A stretch of DNA of 64,000 bases. Origin: Rhodoferax aquaticus (GTDB lineage Bacteria; Pseudomonadota; Gammaproteobacteria; Burkholderiales; Burkholderiaceae_C). Shown here in pieces: positions 26,701 through 32,762 of this stretch; the stretch's first letter is position 1, and every line of letters begins with the position of its first letter. The stretch is taken from NCBI RefSeq assembly GCF_006974105.1, contig NZ_CP036282.1:3968001-4032000 (forward strand), read 5' to 3'. The position numbers and the translations under genes are program-made. A model generated the notes under the pieces. That model did no database searches. It had not been told where the DNA came from and saw only the letters and a list, made by a program, of their open reading frames with translations.

Positions 26701-27347
26701 GTGCTCGCGGGCGCAGCGGCCTTCGCTTTGGCCTTCTTTGCAGCGGAGGCTTCGGTAGCAGCTTGTGGGTTCAGCGGTGCATCCACAAAGCGCTCGGCAT
26801 GCACGCGGGTAAATCCGCTGGCGCTGAGCCACTGGGCCAGTTCTTCGGCGGAGGTGTCTGCGGGTAACTCCACCGGAAACGTGAGCACCAAGCGGGGGGA
26901 CTGGGCTTGCTGTGAGCGGCGCAGCAACTCTGCGTAAATGGTCTCAGGCGTGTCGTGCTGCACGGGCAAGGCGGTGACCTTGTCAAACAAATTGCCTGCG
27001 CGGGAGTACAGCAGCTTGATGTGGTCGTTGAGCTCCGTCATGGTGCCTACGGTGGAGCGACTGGAGCGCACCGGGTTGGTCTGGTCAATGGCAATGGCGG
27101 GGGGCACGCCCTCGACCTTGTCGACCGCGGGCTTGTCCATGCGGTCCAAAAACTGGCGGGCGTAGGCGCTGAAGGTTTCTACGTAGCGGCGCTGGCCTTC
27201 GGCATACAGGGTGTCAAACACCAAGCTCGATTTGCCCGAGCCGCTGGGCCCGGTGACCACCGTGAGTTCGCCGGTGCGAATGTCGAGGTCCAGGTTCTTG
27301 AGATTGTGTTGACGCGCTCCGCGAATGCGGATGGTGCCTTGTGCCAT
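20769..27347 (-). CDS. uvrA: Double-length UvrA-like excision-repair ATPase
   Basis: A 2192-residue protein equal to two UvrA molecules in tandem (ordinary UvrA is about 940 residues), so four ABC ATPase halves. Walker A motifs (GxSGSGKS) occur near residues 33, 769, 1181 and 1872; the four signatures LSGGE near 617, 967, 1586 and 2072. Zinc-module cysteines are seen in each half (CPTCGGSG, CPVCSTSY, CPSCEGQG and others). The long UvrA is known in some beta- and gammaproteobacteria and is presumed to act in DNA damage recognition, perhaps beside a normal UvrA elsewhere. Here the linkers near residues 265-283, 525-575, 1115-1139, 1716-1742 and 1802-1827 are built from in-frame palindromic repeats. 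No LexA box was seen in the 140 bp upstream. Confidence 0.92.
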   Translation of the reverse strand: MAQGTIRIRGARQHNLKNLDLDIRTGELTVVTGPSGSGKSSLVFDTLYAEGQRRYVETFSAYARQFLDRMDKPAVDKVEGVPPAIAIDQTNPVRSSRSTVGTMTELNDHIKLLYSRAGNLFDKVTALPVQHDTPETIYAELLRRSQQAQSPRLVLTFPVELPADTSAEELAQWLSASGFTRVHAERFVDAPLNPQAATEASAAKKAKAKAAAPASTRRKVLDVVADRFRIDKVERTRVLEAIELALKRGSGRLNVYVLPESGSAEPNMPLAPMDTPQAATENVASEQTPTWRFSTGLHCPQSDLRYTDPIASMFSFNSAVGACEVCRGFGRVVGVDLGLVIPNVNLTLRGGAVKPMQTPAWQECQDDLMRHAEAAGIPRDTPWNKLTPEHQHWVIHGSPNWNGKWNQHWFGIYRFFEYLESKAYKMHIRVLLSKYRSYTTCPTCSGSRLKTESLLWRIGTKAQADAVVAPAQRFMPLGVQWTRAQLEALPGLCLHDLMQMSLDRLKRFFDALQVDLGAYVAEGGAQPVAPAGASHTRFAIAKSAPADTTGSALRSEDFAPSEASGVPLPSAQSETSPATEAEHKTLKLLFEEVGTRLKYLCDVGIGYLTLDRQSRTLSGGEVQRINLTTALGTSLVNTLFVLDEPSIGLHPRDMNRIITAMQRLRDAGNTLVVVEHDPAVMLAADRMIDMGPGPGEKGGQIVFDGSTEALKGADTLTGAYLGGRKQVGLGFQRLVADSTPRLILEGASQHNLRHVSVEIPLQRLVTITGVSGSGKSTLVQDVLAPALLRHFGKATETPGAHDRLLGADLLSDVVFVDQSPIGKTARSNPVSYVGAWDAIREIFAGADLSRERSYTASKFSFNGGDGRCPTCGGSGFEHIEMQFLSDVYLRCADCDGKRYRPEILEVTIDRAPAGGPARQLNVADVLALTVSEAADLFRSDRDIIRALQPIVDVGLEYVKLGQPVPTLSGGEAQRLKLAGFLAEAAKSSSASRQATAKRGALFMLDEPTTGLHFDDIAKLMRALRKLLDAGHSLLVIEHNLDVIRASDWLIDLGPEGGEGGGLVVAEGTPAEVAKHPTSHTGQALREYATAMGAVHAVAEPSAKYLLGSVPSLAAVDGLAPGASYARGASSKSASGASPSASGGMLADASNSIRIVNAKEHNLKSLSVDIPRGKFSVVTGVSGSGKSTLAFDILFNEGQRRYLESLNAYARSIVQPAGRPEVDAVYGIPPTVAIEQRLSRGGRKSTVGTTTEVWHFLRLLYVKLGTQHCIRDGTAVAPQTADSIAAQLLKTYRGQHIGLLAPLVQGRKGVYTELADWARPRGYTHLRVDGNFLPTTAFPRIDRFKEHNIELPVASLDVNPAQETALRAALAVALQHGKGVVYVLHGLTGLQAALESGAPTAGIGKVQVFSTKRACPVCSTSYAELDPRLFSYNSKHGWCPDCVGTGVALTKEQRKVFDDSVKDDDNQGREQTFAEADIEDLVDSACPSCQGTRLNATARAVRFGFQLASDAGAVRTEAVDGVAITSLARLSVTDIRKWVQTLETHGRLSQRENDIARDLIPEIKSRLEFLEEVGLGYLTLDRGAPTLSGGEAQRIRLAAQLGSNLQGVCYVLDEPTIGLHARDNKILLGALQSLSDKGNTLVVVEHDEDTIRHADHIIDIGPSAGKRGGRLVAQGSVADVQNAPESQTGRYLLHAMQHPLAVRRGMVSHAETLALDAAEALTPGASYARDASSKSASGASTSAAGGSKPAKKLSAKAQKAAVEAARILDSAAANTELAERTKVAAEYAALADRRTAQMSVAAEGSPAAGDDFELAKQAYEEPTAGLPFASSANTKAYKPKLDWLTVNNATMHNLQGVTAHVPLKRLVAITGVSGSGKSTLARDVLLTNVQTAVQKRSTKAGRDALEAGEKIDWLGCEGVTGYESIDRVLEVDQTPIGKTPRSCPATYIGFWDTIRKLFADTLEAKARGYASNRFSFNTGEGRCPSCEGQGMRTIGMSFLPDVKVVCETCKGARFNPETLAVTWRGKNIGDVLQMEVDDAVDFFSAMPVIAHPLQLLKDVGLGYLTLGQPSPTLSGGEAQRIKLVTELSKVRDDVGKRGNKVPHTLYVLDEPTVGLHMADVEKLIHVLHRLVNGGHSVVVIEHDLDVIAEADWVLDLGPEGGNGGGRVVAATTPEDVVKLGTHTGKALEAVLAR
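21869..21943. repeat. Palindromic element in uvrA (sense orientation)
   Basis: 75-bp element with perfect 15-bp terminal inverted repeats (AGGGTAGCCCGGCGG and complement). Its minus-strand core GATTTCGAGCTTGCG then AGCGTATGAGGAGCCC matches the plus-strand cores at 22122-22200 and 23932-24004, so this copy is inverted relative to those. It encodes the linker SPAAGDDFELAKQAYEEP. Confidence 0.8.
22122..22200. repeat. Palindromic element in uvrA (antisense orientation)
   Basis: 79-bp element with 20-bp near-perfect inverted repeat ends (18 of 20 pairs) and core GATTTGGAGCTCGCAT then GCGAGCGTATGAGGCGCCC on the plus strand. It encodes LTPGASYARDASSKSASGAS, a linker between the third and fourth ATPase halves. 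Confidence 0.8.
23932..24004. repeat. Palindromic element at the UvrA-UvrA fusion junction
   Basis: 73-bp element with 17-bp inverted repeat ends (16 of 17 pairs). The core is nearly identical to 22122-22200 but the outer arms differ. It encodes LAPGASYARGASSKSASGAS, exactly between the first and second UvrA units. Confidence 0.8.
25641..25765. repeat. Double (inverted) palindromic elements in uvrA
   Basis: Two related cores in opposite orientation. The second (25710-25758) has ends GGCAGG/CCTGCC and the core GACTTCGCAATCGCGAAGCG; the first (about 25642-25685) is its inverted relative. They encode the linker from about residue 528 to 569 (SHTRFAIAKSAPADT through ASGVPLPSAQ). Confidence 0.65.
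26501..26554. repeat. Palindromic repeat, GATAGC family, inside uvrA
   Basis: Plus strand shows TAGCTGCTTGCGGAG then CCATGGGCGCCAAGGGC then ATATTTGGCTC, matching the intergenic copy at 17452-17507. It encodes NMPLAPMDTPQAATENV (about residues 265-283) in the first ATPase unit. Confidence 0.7.
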
Positions 27348-27487
27348 GGTGAGTGCTCTCTGCTAGGGGGAGAGCCATTCTAGGCAGGTTTGCGCCCCAA
27401 GCTGGCTTGAAGGGCAATGCGCTTGGCAAGCGCTAGCCACATCTAGCAAGGCCTAGCTTGGCCCTGCATATTCGGCTTTTTGCCCGC

Positions 27488-27967
27488 TTAGCCGTTAAGC
27501 GCGCGGTCTAGCTCTTTGCAAGCCTTGGAACCCAGCGCTTTGTGGATTTTGGGGAATACGGCCAACAAGCCTTCATACCCGTCGGCAGACTCCACCGCTA
27601 AATTCAGTAGGTAGCCGCTCAGGCCCATAGACGCCACCAGTTGGGTGGCAATGGGCATGGCCTCGGTGTAGCGCTCTTGGGCGGAGCGGTTGCTGCGCAA
27701 GGCAACGGTGCCATCCAGCGCGGTCCATTTCACAACTTTGTTGTCAACTGGCGCGAAGAGAGGCTCTGGTGCTAAACCAATCAAGCCTTGGGCCAGCAGG
27801 TGGTCCACATCCGATTGGGTGGCACCCAAGCCCGCAGACGCGGCCAATACTTGCTCCACGGTTTTTACCCCATCAAACAAGATGAACATGGGCCGCTGGC
27901 GTGGACTGATCAGGCCTGAGCGCTCTTTAAAAGCCTGCTGCCCCGTCTCCGTTTTGATGTATTTCAT
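27488..27967 (-). CDS. Conserved-looking hypothetical protein
   Basis: A 159-residue soluble protein that I do not recognise. The first 75 residues (FKERSGLISPRQRPMFILFDG, then TVEQVLAASAGLGATQSDVDHLLAQGLI) look like a small winged-helix-type domain that ends in a short basic helix. The C-terminal half is alpha-helical (YTEAMPIATQLVASMGLSGYLLNLAVE). There is no signal peptide or membrane segment. It lies between the uvrA promoter and the small membrane protein gene, with its own short leader region. Confidence 0.7.
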   Translation of the reverse strand: MKYIKTETGQQAFKERSGLISPRQRPMFILFDGVKTVEQVLAASAGLGATQSDVDHLLAQGLIGLAPEPLFAPVDNKVVKWTALDGTVALRSNRSAQERYTEAMPIATQLVASMGLSGYLLNLAVESADGYEGLLAVFPKIHKALGSKACKELDRALNG

Positions 27968-27984
27968 GCCTCATTTTAGGCACG

Positions 27985-28006
27985 AAAAAATCCTAGTTAC
28001 CCTAGG
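27985..28006 (-). terminator. Possible rho-independent terminator after the small membrane protein gene
   Basis: On the minus strand a short stem CCTAG/CTAGG with a five-base loop is followed by ATTTTTT. The stem is weak (5 bp), so this is tentative. Confidence 0.4.
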
Positions 28007-28054
28007 GTTTTAAGCAGGCCACTAGGCGTTTGCACCTAGAAGCATGCCTTAAGT

Positions 28055-28243
28055 TCACTTTGGCGCGTCCGCCTGTGCGGGACTTGGGGCGGCCGGTGCT
28101 GGGGCGGCAGCTGGCGCAGCAGCAGGCGCGTGGGTTTCTTCAATGCCATGTTTTTCGCCACTCATGTCGATGTCCCCGCCTTTGCTCAAGATGAACAGCG
28201 CCAAGCCTGCAAAGAGGGCAAATCCGACTGCAATTTTCCACAT
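28055..28243 (-). CDS. Small single-pass membrane protein with Ala/Pro tail
   Basis: A 62-residue protein with one transmembrane helix near the N-terminus (about residues 3-19, WKIAVGFALFAGLALFIL) and a low-complexity Ala/Pro tail likely in the periplasm. The first ATG (28249) abuts the ribosome site GAGGA; the second (28243) has it six bases upstream and is the better start. That ribosome site directly follows the T-run of the terminator of the upstream symporter gene, so translation depends on read-through or on a promoter inside that terminator. Function unknown. Confidence 0.65.
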   Translation of the reverse strand: MWKIAVGFALFAGLALFILSKGGDIDMSGEKHGIEETHAPAAAPAAAPAPAAPSPAQADAPK

Positions 28244-28254
28244 AACCATTCCTC

Positions 28255-28278
28255 AAAAAAAAAGGGCCCCGGGGGGCC
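28255..28278 (-). terminator. Rho-independent terminator after the MHS symporter gene
   Basis: On the minus strand GGCCCC-CC-GGGGCC followed by C and nine T residues. A strong, textbook terminator. It ends eleven bases before the ATG of the small membrane protein gene. Confidence 0.85.
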
Positions 28279-28336
28279 TGTTAAATACCCCAGCGCCTTG
28301 CAGCGCCGGGGCCGTTCTCACTCACTCAACCAGCCT

Positions 28337-30100
28337 TCAATCGTTGGCGTAGATGTCAACGTCTTTGGTTTCTTTGATGAACAAGCCACCAATCACCACG
28401 GTAGCACCCGCAATGATGATGGGGTACCACAAGCCGTTGTACATATTGCCGGTCTGCGCCACGATAGCGAAGGCAGTGGTAGGCAACAAGCCACCGAACC
28501 AGCCGTTACCGATGTGGTAAGGCAAGCTCATGGAGGTGTAGCGGATGCGGGTTGGGAACATTTCCACCAGCATGGCGGCAATCGGGCCGTACACCATGGT
28601 CACCAAGAGCACCAAGTAGGTGAGGATGATCACGACCTTGACTTTGTCGAACTTGGCCATGTCAGCCTTGGCAGGGTAACCAGCGGCCTTCAAGGCAGCA
28701 CTGAGGTTGGCACCTAACAAGGCACCGTTAGCGGTCTTCTCACCGCTCAGGTCAGCCACAGACTTCTTGGCAGCAGCCACGGCTTTTTCGTCCACTGGAT
28801 TAGCCGCAGACACTTCGGCCAACTTGGCTTCGGCTTTCGCCTTGGCTGCGGCAATGTCTTCTGGGCTGTACTTGACGTTCACCACAGTTTCACCCACCTT
28901 GATGACAGCGGGTGTACCTGCAGGGGCAGCCACGTTCTCATAAGACACGGAGGCGCCAGCCAAACGTTGCTTGGCAATGTCGCAGGTAGAGGTGAACTTC
29001 TTGGTACCAGTGGGGTTGAACTGGAAGGAGCACTCAGCAGGGTCAGCAGTCACAGTGACTTTGGCAGTTTGTTGTGCTGCGTATAGGTCAGGATTGGCTG
29101 CTTTGGTCAACTGCTCGAACACGGTGAAGTAAGTCAAGGCGGCCAACAAACAACCCGCCAAAATGATGGGCTTGCGGCCAATCTTGTCAGACAGGGAGCC
29201 GAACACAATGAAGAAGGGTGTACCAATGATCAGCGAGATCGCGACCATGATGTTGGCCGTAGGGCCGTCCACCTTCAAGGCTTGCGTCAAGAAGAACAAG
29301 GCGTAAAACTGACCGGAGTACCACACCACGGCTTGCCCAGCGGTCAAACCGATCAAGGCCAAGATGACGATCTTCAGGTTTTTCCATTGGCCGAAGGATT
29401 CGGACAATGGCGCCTTGGAAGTCTTGCCTTCAGCTTTCATCTTGGTGAACGCGGGGGACTCGTTCATGCTCAAACGGATGTAGACCGAGATACCCAACAT
29501 GATCACGGACGCGAGGAACGGAACGCGCCAGCCCCAATCGGCAAACGCGTCTTCACCGATTGCGGTGCGCGTTCCCAAAATCACCAGCAAAGACAGGAAC
29601 AAGCCCAGCGTCGCGGTCGTTTGAATCCACGCGGTGTAGGCGCCACGCTTGCCTTGTGGCGCATGCTCAGCCACATAGGTCGCCGCACCTCCGTATTCAC
29701 CACCCAAAGCCAATCCTTGCAGCAAACGCAGGATGATCAGGATGACGGGGGCCGCTACGCCGATGGTGGCGTAGTTAGGCAATATGCCCACGATAAAAGT
29801 GGACAAGCCCATGATCAAGATGGTGACCAAGAAGGTGTACTTGCGACCGATCATGTCGCCCAAGCGGCCAAACACCAGCGCACCGAACGGACGCACGATG
29901 AAACCTGCAGCAAATGCCAGCAACGCGAAGATGAAGGCAGAGCCTTCGTCCAAGCCGCTGAAGAACTGCTTGGCAATGATGGCTGCCAATGAACCGTACA
30001 GGTAAAAGTCGTACCACTCGAACACCGTGCCGAGTGAGGAAGCGAAGATCACTTTCTTCTCTTCCCCAGACATCGGCCGTGGGGCTGCTGCTGTTGCCAT
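28337..30100 (-). CDS. MFS transporter, metabolite:H+ symporter (MHS) family with periplasmic insert
   Basis: A 587-residue major facilitator. The MHS-type opening is seen (SSLGTVFEWYDFYLYGSLA), along with the loop motif GRLGDMIGRKYTF and GGEYGGAATYVAEHAP. Ordinary MHS proteins have about 430-450 residues; this one has an extra hydrophilic segment of about 150 residues (about 335-485) between membrane helices, with paired cysteines (AECSF, STCDI) and an Ala/Lys-rich helical part. The loop should face the periplasm, where a disulfide could form. Substrate is likely an organic acid or osmolyte, but cannot be told. It is monocistronic or coupled to the 62-residue gene and ends in a strong terminator. 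Confidence 0.9.
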   Translation of the reverse strand: MATAAAPRPMSGEEKKVIFASSLGTVFEWYDFYLYGSLAAIIAKQFFSGLDEGSAFIFALLAFAAGFIVRPFGALVFGRLGDMIGRKYTFLVTILIMGLSTFIVGILPNYATIGVAAPVILIILRLLQGLALGGEYGGAATYVAEHAPQGKRGAYTAWIQTTATLGLFLSLLVILGTRTAIGEDAFADWGWRVPFLASVIMLGISVYIRLSMNESPAFTKMKAEGKTSKAPLSESFGQWKNLKIVILALIGLTAGQAVVWYSGQFYALFFLTQALKVDGPTANIMVAISLIIGTPFFIVFGSLSDKIGRKPIILAGCLLAALTYFTVFEQLTKAANPDLYAAQQTAKVTVTADPAECSFQFNPTGTKKFTSTCDIAKQRLAGASVSYENVAAPAGTPAVIKVGETVVNVKYSPEDIAAAKAKAEAKLAEVSAANPVDEKAVAAAKKSVADLSGEKTANGALLGANLSAALKAAGYPAKADMAKFDKVKVVIILTYLVLLVTMVYGPIAAMLVEMFPTRIRYTSMSLPYHIGNGWFGGLLPTTAFAIVAQTGNMYNGLWYPIIIAGATVVIGGLFIKETKDVDIYAND

Positions 30101-30226
30101 AGTCTCATCTCCAAATCGTTATAGGGCCACCGACATGGTGACTTAGGCCTATTCTTGGAGTGTGGACTGACCCTGCTCTGACGCGAAACCAACAGAGACT
30201 TGCGTCAAACTGACTGGGGTCTGACG

Positions 30227-30248
30227 GTTTAAGGTGCAACCCTTAAAC
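30227..30248. promoter_or_regulatory. 8-bp inverted repeat upstream of the MHS symporter gene
   Basis: GTTTAAGG, six-base spacer TGCAAC, CCTTAAAC. It lies about 127 bp upstream of the symporter start and 22 bp after the stop of the isomerase gene. No T-run follows on the minus strand, so it is either an operator or a weak hairpin. Confidence 0.4.
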
Positions 30249-30269
30249 ACTTTTTCACATCATGGCAAT

Positions 30270-30926
30270 TCAAGGGGTCCGCAAGGGTATTCCCGAGGGA
30301 ATGTGCTGCGCTGCATTCCAGTGTGTGTCAGCTTCGTTGTCAGCAAACCAAGGGTCTCCAGCAAGGTAGCTGCGCAACATGGGCAAGGCATCGAAACCCC
30401 AGAACACTTTGCCGTCTACTTCAAAGGCAGGCACTCCAAACACTTGCGCGGCAATGGCGTCGTCCGCATAGCGTTTGAGCAGGTCCTTCACCTCTTGGCT
30501 GTTGGGATCTTGCGCTGGTGCCAACGTGGCGGTCAACGCGTCGATGCGCTGGGGCTCAAGCGCATCGGCACCACCCCGCCACACATGGTGAAAAATGGTT
30601 TCGCACACGAGGCGGTTGGGCACGCCTTGGGGCTTGGCAGCAATCGCCAGACGCAGTAACGCCAGCGGATTGAACGGATGTACCGCAGGCATGTCGAAAG
30701 GGATGTCTTTGCTGTGCGCCAGCCACTGCACATGGCGGTAGATCCAGCTGCGTTTGGGCGGCACTTCGGCAGGCCCCAACATGGCATTGTGTTTGAGCAG
30801 GCCGCCTAGAAAAACGGGTTTGTACGTCACGCCATAACTCAAGCCCATGAGCGATGCAGGCAGACTCTCGAACGCCAAATAGGCATAGGGGGAAATGAAG
30901 TCCAAATAAAAGGTGATGTGCTTCAT
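30270..30926 (-). CDS. 2-hydroxychromene-2-carboxylate isomerase family protein (kappa-GST/DsbA fold)
   Basis: A 218-residue DsbA-like kappa-class glutathione transferase. The opening ITFYLDFISPYAYLAFESLP carries the Ser of the glutathione-activating motif, and the end has the typical VFGVPAFEVDGKVFWGFDALPML. HCCA isomerases act in aromatic (naphthalene) degradation, but many relatives have other unknown glutathione-dependent roles, and no aromatic pathway genes lie here. An ORF extends upstream to 31001, but the ATG at 30926 overlaps the preceding stop (ATGA) and begins the conserved domain. Confidence 0.85.
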   Translation of the reverse strand: MKHITFYLDFISPYAYLAFESLPASLMGLSYGVTYKPVFLGGLLKHNAMLGPAEVPPKRSWIYRHVQWLAHSKDIPFDMPAVHPFNPLALLRLAIAAKPQGVPNRLVCETIFHHVWRGGADALEPQRIDALTATLAPAQDPNSQEVKDLLKRYADDAIAAQVFGVPAFEVDGKVFWGFDALPMLRSYLAGDPWFADNEADTHWNAAQHIPSGIPLRTP

Positions 30927-31714
30927 AGGCTCGCTTGGCTTGGGCTTGGGTTGAATGCATCGGGGTGGGTTTGGCGCAGTCGCTGTGTCACCGCCGCCCA
31001 CATCGTTTTTTTACCTGCATCGTCGCTGCGGCCCCATTCACGGATGTCGTCAATCGTGCGAAAACAGCCCTCACACAGGCCGCTTCCTGTGTCCATGCGG
31101 CACACATTGACGCAAGGACTTGGCACGTTTTCGGCCATAGCGCTTATGGTGATTGCGCGAGCAGCTAGCGTTTTAATAGCAAAAGCACGGGCTTGCGCAT
31201 CCAAGGGATTCTCTGCTTCAGGCGCTTCCACCACCTGGGCCACGGGTGCACCTGTCAGGGTCACCAGGTCTTGCGGCTGCAGCTTAAAAACCGCATGCGG
31301 GTGCCCGGCAGCGGCCCACACCTCGTCAAAGCGAAACAGGTCTTGGTCGATCAGCGTCACCCCCGGCTTGGCGTGGGCAATCGGGCTGACGCCGCCAATA
31401 GAAAAGCCCGTGCGATCTTTCACAAACCCGGCGTTCGCACGCCCCAGGGGGCCCACCAAGGCGGCTACTTTGGCTTCGTCCACACGGCGGTCGCCCGAGG
31501 TCACCACCAGCACGGCCACATCGTCTTCGATGCGCTTAAAGATGATGCTCTTGGCAATCTGGCCCACGGCCACGCCCAAGGCGTCAGCCGCCTGTTGCGC
31601 GGTGCGCGCTGCGCCATCCAGCATGACTGGACTATGGGGATGGTTTTTGGCTTGCAGTGCAGCAGACACGCGCTGCACGCCTTCGGGTAATTCAGTCAAT
31701 TCGGCTCCACACAT
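30923..31714 (-). CDS. YbaK-type aminoacyl-tRNA deacylase domain fused to DUF1289
   Basis: A 263-residue fusion. Residues 1-160 form a YbaK/ProX-like editing domain (KSIIFKRIEDDVAVLVVTSGDRRVDE, GFSIGGVSPIAHA), likely clearing mischarged tRNA. Residues about 194-245 are a DUF1289 Cys cluster (SPCVNVCRMD, LCEGCFRTIDDI), usually a separate small protein thought to bind iron-sulfur or zinc. The joining segment (about 177-195, IKTLAARAITISAMAE) is encoded by a palindromic repeat at 31129-31185. I chose the ATG at 31714 over a TTG at 31723. The stop overlaps the next gene by 4 bp; upstream mvaB ends 9 bp before. Confidence 0.85.
   Translation of the reverse strand: MCGAELTELPEGVQRVSAALQAKNHPHSPVMLDGAARTAQQAADALGVAVGQIAKSIIFKRIEDDVAVLVVTSGDRRVDEAKVAALVGPLGRANAGFVKDRTGFSIGGVSPIAHAKPGVTLIDQDLFRFDEVWAAAGHPHAVFKLQPQDLVTLTGAPVAQVVEAPEAENPLDAQARAFAIKTLAARAITISAMAENVPSPCVNVCRMDTGSGLCEGCFRTIDDIREWGRSDDAGKKTMWAAVTQRLRQTHPDAFNPSPSQASL
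31129..31185. repeat. Palindromic repeat, GATAGC family, at the YbaK-DUF1289 junction
   Basis: Plus strand shows TAGCGCTTATGG then ATTGCGCGAGCAGCTAGC; nearly every base matches the intergenic copy at 13501-13550 (TAGCGCTCATGG then ATTGCGTGAGTAGCTA). It is in frame and supplies the linker of the fusion protein. Confidence 0.75.
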
Positions 31715-31723
31715 TCTTTTCAA

Positions 31724-32632
31724 TCATCCGAGGCGTTGGGTCAGCAAGGCATTGGCCGCCCGCGAGTGCGGTTTGCGCCCCAAAAAGTCGCTGATGAACT
31801 TGCCTGCATCGATCAGCTTGTCGAGATCGATGCCGGTCTCAATGCCCATGCCGTGCAGCATGTAGACCACGTCTTCGGTTGCGACGTTGCCAGTAGCCCC
31901 TTTGGCGTAAGGGCAACCGCCCAAGCCCGCCACCGACGTGTCGAAATGCCAAATACCCATCTCCAATGACGCCAAGGTGTTGGCCAGTGCCATGCCATAG
32001 GTGTCGTGGAAATGGCCGGAAACTTGATCCACCGCATAGTGCTGCAGGGTCGCCTCCAGCGCGCGTTGCACCTTGAGGGGAGTACCCACGCCAATGGTGT
32101 CGGCCACGCCCACATGCTCCACGCCGATATCGTGCATCAGCTTGGCGACCAGCGCCACGCGCTCGGGCGCAATCTCGCCTTCGTAGGGGCAGCCCACCGC
32201 GCACGAGATAGCGCCGCGCACCGCAATGCCGGCGGCCTTGGCAGCCGCTGCCACCGGGCGGAAGCGCTCAATGCTTTCCTCAATCGAGCAGTTGATGTTC
32301 TTCTGGCTGAAGGCCTCGCTCGCCGCACCAAACACCACAATCTCGTCGGGTTGGGACAGCACCGCCGCTTCATAACCCTTCATATTGGGCGTGAGCACCG
32401 AATAGCGCACGCCCGCGCGGCGTTGCACACCGGCCATGACCTCGGCGTTGTCGCCCATTTGCGGAACCCACTTCGGACTCACAAAGCTGGTGACTTCAAT
32501 TTCCTTCAGGCCTGCGTCTTGCAGGCGGTGGACCAACTCCACTTTGATGCTGGCAGGGACGGGTTGTTTTTCGTTCTGCAGGCCGTCGCGTGGGCCTACG
32601 TCAATGATCTTGACGTGCTGGGGGGTATTCAT
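31724..32632 (-). CDS. mvaB: Hydroxymethylglutaryl-CoA lyase
   Basis: A 302-residue TIM-barrel lyase that splits HMG-CoA into acetoacetate and acetyl-CoA, the last step of leucine degradation. Motifs: DVGPRDGLQNE at the N-terminus (divalent metal Asp and catalytic Arg), the HxH metal pair in SGHFHDTYGMA and the flexible loop GLGGCPYAKGATGNVATEDV with its catalytic Cys. It pairs functionally with the methylcrotonyl-CoA carboxylase genes at 38877-44210. It is divergent from the biotin importer, which is fitting since the carboxylase needs biotin. Confidence 0.95.
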   Translation of the reverse strand: MNTPQHVKIIDVGPRDGLQNEKQPVPASIKVELVHRLQDAGLKEIEVTSFVSPKWVPQMGDNAEVMAGVQRRAGVRYSVLTPNMKGYEAAVLSQPDEIVVFGAASEAFSQKNINCSIEESIERFRPVAAAAKAAGIAVRGAISCAVGCPYEGEIAPERVALVAKLMHDIGVEHVGVADTIGVGTPLKVQRALEATLQHYAVDQVSGHFHDTYGMALANTLASLEMGIWHFDTSVAGLGGCPYAKGATGNVATEDVVYMLHGMGIETGIDLDKLIDAGKFISDFLGRKPHSRAANALLTQRLG

Positions 32633-32685
32633 AATGCGGACTCACAAGTTCAAACGCGGATGGGCATATTAAACCGCGAAGCCGC

Positions 32686-32704
32686 ATGCCCTCTGGGAGG
32701 GCAT
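32686..32704. promoter_or_regulatory. Palindrome upstream of the biotin operon
   Basis: ATGCCCTC-TGG-GAGGGCAT, 8-bp perfect arms, in the 130-bp divergent region between mvaB and bioM. A TATAGT hexamer follows at 32708, so the palindrome would lie where a repressor could block RNA polymerase. No classical BirA or BioR box is visible. Could also be a hairpin in the leader RNA. Confidence 0.4.
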
Positions 32705-32762
32705 TGGTATAGTCACCGGCTTTGCCTGGCGCATCCGCCCAGACTCCTACAAGGTATCTGAT

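Noticed and set aside
27419..27433. Palindrome GCGCTTG-G-CAAGCGC upstream of uvrA
   Set aside because: Does not match a LexA box and is of a kind frequent in GC-rich genomes; no basis for a regulatory claim.
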